Source: Pseudomonas sp. JAI120
GTDB taxonomy: Bacteria; Pseudomonadota; Gammaproteobacteria; Pseudomonadales; Pseudomonadaceae
Direction of reading: 5' to 3'
DNA length: 64,000 bases
Assembly: GCF_014207255.1 (NCBI RefSeq)
Contig: NZ_JACHCZ010000004.1
Span: forward strand, 248,001-312,000
Part shown: positions 59,015 to 64,000 of the stretch, piece after piece
Layout of the letters: the number at the start of each line of letters is the position of its first letter
Numbering within the stretch: the first letter of the stretch is position 1
Program-made: the position numbers and the translations under genes
The notes under the pieces: generated by a model
Seen by the model: the letters and a program-made list of their open reading frames with translations, nothing else
Database searches by the model: none
Told to the model about the DNA's origin: nothing

Positions 59015-59102
59015 TGTGGGAGGGGCTTGCTCCCGATTGTGGCGTGTCAGGCACAACATCTGAAACTGGCACACGGCTATCGGGAGCAAGCCCCTTCCCA
59101 CA
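59015..59102. repeat. REP doublet between phaC1 and phaZ
   Basis: Inverted TGTGGGAGGGGCTTGCTCCC...GGGAGCAAGCCCCTTCCCACA pair inside the pha operon; it may separate phaC1 transcript abundance from the downstream genes. Confidence 0.88.
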
Positions 59103-59142
59103 CTGACTGCATTCCAGCTGTAACACTTCACAGGGTCTGAGC

Positions 59143-59988
59143 ATGCCGCAACCGTTCATCTTCCGTACCATCGACCTGGATGGCCAGACCATCCGCACGG
59201 CGGTACGCCCAGGCAAGCCCCACTTGACGCCGTTGCTTATCTTCAATGGCATCGGCGCCAACCTTGAGCTGGTGTTTCCGTTTGTCCAGGCCCTGGACCC
59301 GGACCTGGAAGTGATCGCCTTCGATGTGCCGGGCGTGGGCGGTTCCTCGACGCCCAACCGGCCTTATCGTTTTCCCGGCCTGGCCAAGCTCACTGCACGC
59401 ATGCTCGATTACCTGGATTACGGCCAGGTAAATGCGGTGGGCGTGTCCTGGGGTGGCGCCTTGGCACAGCAGTTTGCCTACGACTACCCGGAGCGCTGCA
59501 AGAAGCTGATCCTGGCGGCGACCGCGGCCGGTGCCTTTATGGTGCCGGGCAAGCCGAAGGTGTTGTGGCTGATGGCCAGCCCCCGGCGTTATATCCAACC
59601 GTCCCATGTGGTGCGCATCGCACCGATGATTTATGGCGGTTCGTTCCGCCGCGATTCGAAACTGGCGGCCGAGCACGCGAGCAAAGTGCGCTCGGCCGGC
59701 AAGCTGGGCTATTACTGGCAGCTGTTCGCTGGGCTGGGCTGGACCAGCATCCATTGGCTGCACAAGATCCGCCAGCCCACCCTGGTGCTGGCCGGGGACG
59801 ACGACCCGCTGATCCCGCTGGTCAACATGCGCATGCTGGCCTGGCGCATTCCCAACGCACAGTTGCACATCATCGATGACGGCCACCTGTTCCTGATCAC
59901 CCGGGCTGAAGCCGTGGCACCGATCATCATGAAGTTTCTCGAGGAGGAGCGCATGCGGGCCGTGATTCACCCGCGACCAGCGGTGTAA
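59143..59988 (+). CDS. phaZ: Intracellular PHA depolymerase PhaZ
   Basis: A 281-residue alpha/beta hydrolase that releases monomers from stored mcl-PHA. The nucleophile Ser102 is in the lipase box VSWGGA, the acid in AGDDDPLIP and the histidine in IDDGHLFLI. It allows turnover of the polymer made by the flanking synthases. The start is the ATG after a stretch following the REP element. Confidence 0.96.
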   Translation: MPQPFIFRTIDLDGQTIRTAVRPGKPHLTPLLIFNGIGANLELVFPFVQALDPDLEVIAFDVPGVGGSSTPNRPYRFPGLAKLTARMLDYLDYGQVNAVGVSWGGALAQQFAYDYPERCKKLILAATAAGAFMVPGKPKVLWLMASPRRYIQPSHVVRIAPMIYGGSFRRDSKLAAEHASKVRSAGKLGYYWQLFAGLGWTSIHWLHKIRQPTLVLAGDDDPLIPLVNMRMLAWRIPNAQLHIIDDGHLFLITRAEAVAPIIMKFLEEERMRAVIHPRPAV

Positions 59989-60013
59989 GGACCACACCGC
60001 CGCGCAACTTGCC

Positions 60014-60033
60014 CAGAACCGACTATGGTTCTG
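60014..60033 (+). other. Hairpin between phaZ and phaC2
   Basis: CAGAACC-GACTAT-GGTTCTG is a perfect 7-bp stem in the 88-base gap before phaC2. No T tract follows, so it may be an attenuator, RNA stabiliser or operator. Confidence 0.4.
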
Positions 60034-60076
60034 AATTGGCGTGCCTGTTGATGGCTTGACGAAGGAGTGTTGGCTC

Positions 60077-61759
60077 ATGCGAGAAAGACCCGTGACGAAC
60101 CCGGCGCCCACCCCTGCCGCGTTCATCAACGCACAAAGCGCGATCACCGGCCTGCGCGGTCGGGATTTGCTGTCGACCCTGCGCAGCGTTGCCGCCCACG
60201 GCTGGCGCAACCCGGTGCATACCGCCCGTCACGCCCTGGCCCTGGGCGGTCAGCTGGGGCGCGTGCTGCTGGGTGAAACCGTGCACGAGCCCAACCCACG
60301 CGACAGCCGCTTCAGCGACCCGACCTGGGCGCTCAACCCGTTCTACCGACGTAGCCTGCAAGCCTATTTGAGCTGGCAGAAGCAGACCCGCCAGTGGATC
60401 GATGACAGTTCACTGAGTGACGACGACCGCGCGCGCGCGCACTTTGCCTTCGCCTTGATCAACGACGCCGTGTCGCCCTCCAACACCCTGCTCAACCCCC
60501 TGGCCGTCAAGGAGCTGCTCAACTCCGGCGGCAACAGTGTGGTGCGCGGCGTGAGCAACCTGTTCGATGACCTGCTGCACAACCACGGCCTGCCGCGCCA
60601 GGTGAGCAAACAGGCCTTCGAAGTCGGCAAGACCGTGGCCACCACCCCAGGCTCGGTGGTGTTTCGCAATGAGCTGCTGGAGTTGATCCAATACAAGCCC
60701 ATGAGCGAAAAACAGTACGCCAGGCCACTGCTGATCGTGCCGCCGCAAATCAACAAGTACTACATATTCGACCTGAGCCCGGCCAACAGCTTCGTGCAGT
60801 ACGCCCTCAAGAACGGCATGCAAACCTTCATGGTGAGTTGGCGCAACCCAGACGTGCGCCATCGCGAGTGGGGTTTGTCCACCTATGTGGCGGCGCTGGA
60901 AGAAGCGCTCAACGTCTGCCGGGCCATCACCGGCGCCCGCGAGGTCAACCTGATGGGTGCCTGCGCCGGGGGCCTGACCATCGCCGCCCTGCAAGGCCAC
61001 TTGCAAGCCAAGCGCCAGCTGCGCCGCATCTCCAGCGCCAGCTACCTGGTGAGCCTGCTGGACAGCCAGATCGACAGCCCTGCCACGTTGTTCGTCGACG
61101 AGCAAACCCTGGAAGCAGCCAAGCGCCGTTCCTACCAGCAAGGCGTGCTCGACGGCCGCGACATGGCCAGGGTGTTCGCGTGGATGCGCCCCAATGACCT
61201 GATCTGGAACTATTGGATCAACAACTACCTGCTGGGCAAGGAGCCGCCCGCGTTCGACATCCTGTACTGGAACAACGACAACACGCGCCTGCCCGCTGCG
61301 CTGCATGGCGACCTGCTCGATTTCTTCAAGCACAACCCCCTGAGCCATCCCGGTGGCCTGGAGGTGTGTGGCACGCCCATCGACTTGCAGAAGGTCACGG
61401 TGGACAGCTTCAGCGTGGCCGGGATCAACGACCACATCACGCCGTGGGACGCGGTGTATCGCTCCACGCAATTGCTGGGTGGTGAACGGCGCTTTGTGCT
61501 GTCCAACAGCGGGCATATCCAGAGCATCCTCAACCCCCCGGGCAACCCCAAGGCCAACTACGTCGAAAACCCCAAGATGAGCAGCGACCCACGCGCCTGG
61601 TACTACGACGCCAGCCACGTCGAAGGCAGCTGGTGGCCACAGTGGCTGGCGTGGATCCAGCAGCGCTCGGGCGTACAGCGCGAGACCCTCACTGCCCTGG
61701 GCAACCAGAATTACCCACCGATGGAAGCGGCGCCGGGCACCTACGTGCGCGTGCGCTGA
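60077..61759 (+). CDS. phaC2: Medium-chain-length PHA synthase PhaC2 (class II)
   Basis: A 560-residue paralog of PhaC1 with the box GACAGG (Cys296) and the same aspartate (GINDHITPW) and histidine (SNSGHIQSIL) motifs. The two synthases differ in substrate range. The ATG at 60077 follows AGGAG by nine bases and gives the usual MRERPV start; the frame opens at 60041. Confidence 0.96.
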   Translation: MRERPVTNPAPTPAAFINAQSAITGLRGRDLLSTLRSVAAHGWRNPVHTARHALALGGQLGRVLLGETVHEPNPRDSRFSDPTWALNPFYRRSLQAYLSWQKQTRQWIDDSSLSDDDRARAHFAFALINDAVSPSNTLLNPLAVKELLNSGGNSVVRGVSNLFDDLLHNHGLPRQVSKQAFEVGKTVATTPGSVVFRNELLELIQYKPMSEKQYARPLLIVPPQINKYYIFDLSPANSFVQYALKNGMQTFMVSWRNPDVRHREWGLSTYVAALEEALNVCRAITGAREVNLMGACAGGLTIAALQGHLQAKRQLRRISSASYLVSLLDSQIDSPATLFVDEQTLEAAKRRSYQQGVLDGRDMARVFAWMRPNDLIWNYWINNYLLGKEPPAFDILYWNNDNTRLPAALHGDLLDFFKHNPLSHPGGLEVCGTPIDLQKVTVDSFSVAGINDHITPWDAVYRSTQLLGGERRFVLSNSGHIQSILNPPGNPKANYVENPKMSSDPRAWYYDASHVEGSWWPQWLAWIQQRSGVQRETLTALGNQNYPPMEAAPGTYVRVR

Positions 61760-61786
61760 GCTCAACGATCAGATTAAGAAGACTGG

Positions 61787-62407
61787 ATGAAGACCCGCGA
61801 CCGTATCCTTGAATGTGCTCTGCAGTTGTTCAACCAGAAGGGCGAACCGAACGTGTCGACCATGGAGGTGGCCAATGAAATGGGGATCAGCCCCGGCAAC
61901 CTCTACTACCATTTCCATGGCAAGGAACCGCTGGTCATTGGCCTGTTCGAGCGTTTCCAATCTGAGTTGGCGCCGCTGCTCGACCCACCGGCGGACGCGC
62001 AACTGCAGGCCCAGGATTACTGGCTGTTCCTGCACCTGATCGTCGAGCGCATGGCCCAGTACCGGTTTTTGTTCCAGGACCTGTCGAACCTGGCGGGACG
62101 TCTGCCAAAGCTGGCCAAAGGCATTCGCAACCTGCTCACGGCGCTCAAACGCACCCTGGCATCCTTGCTGGCGAGGTTGCAGGCGGCCGGGCAAGTGGTC
62201 AGCGATACTCAAGCGCTGGGGCAACTGGTGGAACAGATCACTATGACCCTGCTGTTTTCCCTGGATTACCAACGCATTCTTGACCGTGAGGGCGAGGTTC
62301 GGGTGGTGGTGTACCAGATCATGATGCTGGTAGCACCGCACCTGCTGACATCGGCACGGCTGGCGACTGAACGGTTGGCGCTGCGTTATCTGGAGGATCA
62401 GGATTAA
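61787..62407 (+). CDS. phaD: TetR-family regulator PhaD
   Basis: A 206-residue TetR-type protein that activates the pha genes in pseudomonads in response to a fatty-acid-derived signal. The N-terminal helix-turn-helix is VSTMEVANEMGISPGNLYYHFHGKE (start of recognition helix at SPGNLYYHF). The stop abuts the stop of the convergent response-regulator gene with no space for a terminator, which is unusual because phaI/phaF are expected here. Confidence 0.95.
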   Translation: MKTRDRILECALQLFNQKGEPNVSTMEVANEMGISPGNLYYHFHGKEPLVIGLFERFQSELAPLLDPPADAQLQAQDYWLFLHLIVERMAQYRFLFQDLSNLAGRLPKLAKGIRNLLTALKRTLASLLARLQAAGQVVSDTQALGQLVEQITMTLLFSLDYQRILDREGEVRVVVYQIMMLVAPHLLTSARLATERLALRYLEDQD

Positions 62408-63103
62408 CTACCCAAGCTGCCCGAACTGGTGAGTAAACTTGAACAGTTCACTGTCGGTCCTGATCCCCAGTTTTCGATAGGCTGATTGTTTTTGCGTACT
62501 GATCGTACTTGCACTACGCGAAAACTTTTGCGCAATTGAATTCACGGACATACCGTCCAGAAAACAACGCAATACTTCCTGCTCTTTAGGCGTCAGACAC
62601 TCGTTGACCCGCAGTGGTATTGAAAAATCTGTTTCCGATTTAATCTTTCCCCCCTCCAACACGGACTGTACACCCTGCAACGCGGGCACCATACAAAGCT
62701 GCAGGTAGATCCGTCCCTGGGCGACCGTTCGGATAGCCGTGATCAACTCCGTCAGGTTCTGGCTTTTCCCCATAATCCCCCTGCATCCCGCCTTCAACGA
62801 CAAAGAAACAATGGCCGGCGTGTAGTACGAACACACAATCAAGAGCCTGCAGGTGCTGAAGCGCCGGTGCAGTACCTGGATCAGGCTGAGGCCATCGCTG
62901 TCCGATGGTGCGAGGATAAAGTCCATCACCACGACATCGGCTGGCCGCTGCTTAAGGGCTTCCAGCAGTTCCCTGCCTGTTCCGAAGGAACCGATCACAG
63001 CGAGGTCGGCTTCTTTGCTCAACCCCAACTCGATGCCCTGCCGAACCATCTCGTGGTCATCCAACAGCATGACGGTATGCGCAGTGGATATTGAAGTAGC
63101 CAT
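62408..63103 (-). CDS. LuxR-type response regulator next to a fimbrial locus
   Basis: A 231-residue NarL-type response regulator. The receiver domain has the acidic pair Asp15-Asp16 (LLDDHEM), the phospho-acceptor Asp61 (VVMDFIL) and Lys113 (IMGKSQN). The C-terminal LuxR helix-turn-helix is LTPKEQEVLRCFLDGMSVN with SASTISTQKQ. No sensor kinase is in the window. The DNA is more AT-rich than the neighbours. The start is uncertain: ATG at 63103 is preferred, ATG at 63115 is possible; the frame extends to 63190. Confidence 0.87.
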   Translation of the reverse strand: MATSISTAHTVMLLDDHEMVRQGIELGLSKEADLAVIGSFGTGRELLEALKQRPADVVVMDFILAPSDSDGLSLIQVLHRRFSTCRLLIVCSYYTPAIVSLSLKAGCRGIMGKSQNLTELITAIRTVAQGRIYLQLCMVPALQGVQSVLEGGKIKSETDFSIPLRVNECLTPKEQEVLRCFLDGMSVNSIAQKFSRSASTISTQKQSAYRKLGIRTDSELFKFTHQFGQLG

Positions 63104-63424
63104 AATTACACCCATATAAGTGAATACAGCACCGCCCCCATAATCGCTCTGGTTAAATACACGGTATACCCAGTTACAGCCCAGGATCAATACGACAACT
63201 CAGTAAGTTAACGTCCTTCAGTCATAACTTACAGACAATTCCCAGTACTACAGAAAACACCTACATAAGTTGAAAGCAACTTATCGAACGATCACTAGAT
63301 GAGTCTCGTTAGTTCTCTATAGATACCGCTCGGCAAACGCGACAAATTAGGGCACCCCGCCAGTCGAGAGATCAGTGCTTTCAACTGCGATGGGCCATAC
63401 CTATGAATCACGACTGGGAACAAC
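63104..63424. promoter_or_regulatory. Divergent control region with four RTAAGTTR half-sites
   Basis: The half-sites are GTAAGTTA (63203-63210), TAACTTAC (63225-63232), ATAAGTTG (63265-63272) and CAACTTAT (63277-63284): two inverted pairs with spacers of 14 and 4 bases. They lie between a response regulator and a fimbrial gene transcribed apart, so they are good candidates for operators. A looser TATAAGTGAA occurs at 63114-63123. Confidence 0.5.
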
Positions 63425-64000
63425 ATGAAAGTTAACCTCCTCTCCACGGTTGCGGCCATCCTGGTCTTGTCCGCCGTCGCCTCACAATCGGCATACGCAG
63501 CAGATGGCATTATCAAGTTCAGTGGTCTTGTGACCGACCTGACTTGCACGGTAGAAGGTGCGGCACCCGGCTCTGGCGCAATCGTCAAGGACGTCAACCT
63601 GGGCGGCGTCTCGGCGGCACGCCTGGCAAGCGCTGGCAGTCGCGCCAACCCGACAGGCTTCACCATCCGTATCGGAGCGCCAGGCGAAGGCAGTTGCACC
63701 AACGGGCGCACCGCCATGGTTGCCTTCGATCCGACCAGCCCGGCCATTGATGTGGCGACCGGGCGCTTGAACATCGACGGCTACGACGACCCGACCGACA
63801 CCAGCAGCGCCAAGAACGTACAGGTGGAAGTGACTCAGCGCGATGGCACGCCGATCAACGTCTACACCGAGAAATCGGCAGGCGCGGTGATCGTCGACAA
63901 CCAGGCAGTCATCCCACTGGCTGCGCAGATGTACGCAAGCGGCCCCGCAACCGAAGGTAAGGTCAACACCCGTGTGGGCTTTTTGATCGAGTACGCCGAG
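63425..64000 (+). CDS. Type 1-like fimbrial subunit (partial, runs off the window)
   Basis: The frame is open from the ATG at 63425 to the last base (192 codons) with no stop yet. A signal peptide (MKVNLLSTVAAILVLSAVAS, cut after AYA) is followed by the pilin-type core with two cysteines (Cys41 in DLTCTVEG and Cys91 in GEGSCTNGR) that would form the usual disulfide. The end of the visible part, VNTRVGFLIEYAE, looks like the final beta strand, so the stop is probably just outside. Chaperone and usher genes would be expected next. Confidence 0.85.
   Translation, partial: MKVNLLSTVAAILVLSAVASQSAYAADGIIKFSGLVTDLTCTVEGAAPGSGAIVKDVNLGGVSAARLASAGSRANPTGFTIRIGAPGEGSCTNGRTAMVAFDPTSPAIDVATGRLNIDGYDDPTDTSSAKNVQVEVTQRDGTPINVYTEKSAGAVIVDNQAVIPLAAQMYASGPATEGKVNTRVGFLIEYAE

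Noticed and set aside
364..59102. Repeats as a CRISPR array
   Set aside because: The repeats are palindromic doublets scattered singly over the window, not clustered with unique spacers, and no cas genes are present.
63295..63774. A 159-codon minus-strand frame opposite the fimbrial gene
   Set aside because: It is opposite a clear secreted pilin with signal peptide and paired cysteines and has no features of its own.

Overview
The window looks like a chromosomal segment of a Pseudomonas of the P. fluorescens group. The evidence is high GC, the conserved block pilMN(OP)Q-aroK-aroB-damX-gltBD-hemE and ponA-maeB-nuclease-rpmE-priA-argS-hslVU-phaC1ZC2D in the order I know from P. aeruginosa, and many REP/REPIN-type hairpin repeats of the GTGGGAGGGGGCTTGCCCCCGA kind known from this group.

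Layout. (1) 1-8.4 kb: the end of a chemotaxis receptor gene, a K+/H+ antiporter (nhaP2), a giant mechanosensitive channel (mscK), the protein AMPylase selO, thioredoxin trxC, and a small DUF3077/DUF6124-like gene with a long, highly structured leader. (2) 8.6-27 kb: an orphan ParA ATPase, then one tightly packed plus-strand operon of 20 genes (9738-26992) that is an aryl polyene (APE) type II PKS cluster. It has ketosynthases, a chain-length factor, two ACPs, ketoreductase, dehydratase domains, an aryl ligase fused to a dehydratase domain, an ammonia-lyase, a flavin halogenase-like enzyme, a methyltransferase, acyl- and glycosyltransferases, and LolA/MMPL/lipoprotein export factors. Most junctions are ATGA-type overlaps. 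(3) 27-29.5 kb: a divergent LysR/MFS pair (ynfL/ynfM-like). (4) 29.5-44 kb, minus strand: hemE, gltD, gltB, damX-like, aroB, aroK and a reduced type IV pilus assembly operon with a short PilQ, a PilO-PilP fusion and an internally deleted PilM. (5) 44-57 kb: ponA, malic enzyme, a secreted nuclease whose signal peptide is written in what looks like the rpmE terminator, rpmE, priA, argS, a SPOR protein, and hslVU behind a near-consensus sigma-32 promoter. (6) 57-62.4 kb: the medium-chain-length PHA operon phaC1-phaZ-phaC2-phaD behind a sigma-54-like promoter. (7) 62.4-64 kb: instead of the expected phaI/phaF, a more AT-rich LuxR-type response regulator and a divergent fimbrial subunit gene cut by the window end, separated by two inverted pairs of RTAAGTTR half-sites.

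How it works together. The APE operon should make an aryl-polyene lipid and move it to the outer membrane. The pha operon makes and degrades storage polyester. The rest is mostly housekeeping: glutamate synthesis, shikimate pathway, haem, cell wall, replication restart and protein quality control. The most unusual signals are the structured leader at 8161-8348, the remodelled pil genes, the halogenase-like and ammonia-lyase genes inside the APE operon, and the fimbrial locus sitting against phaD.
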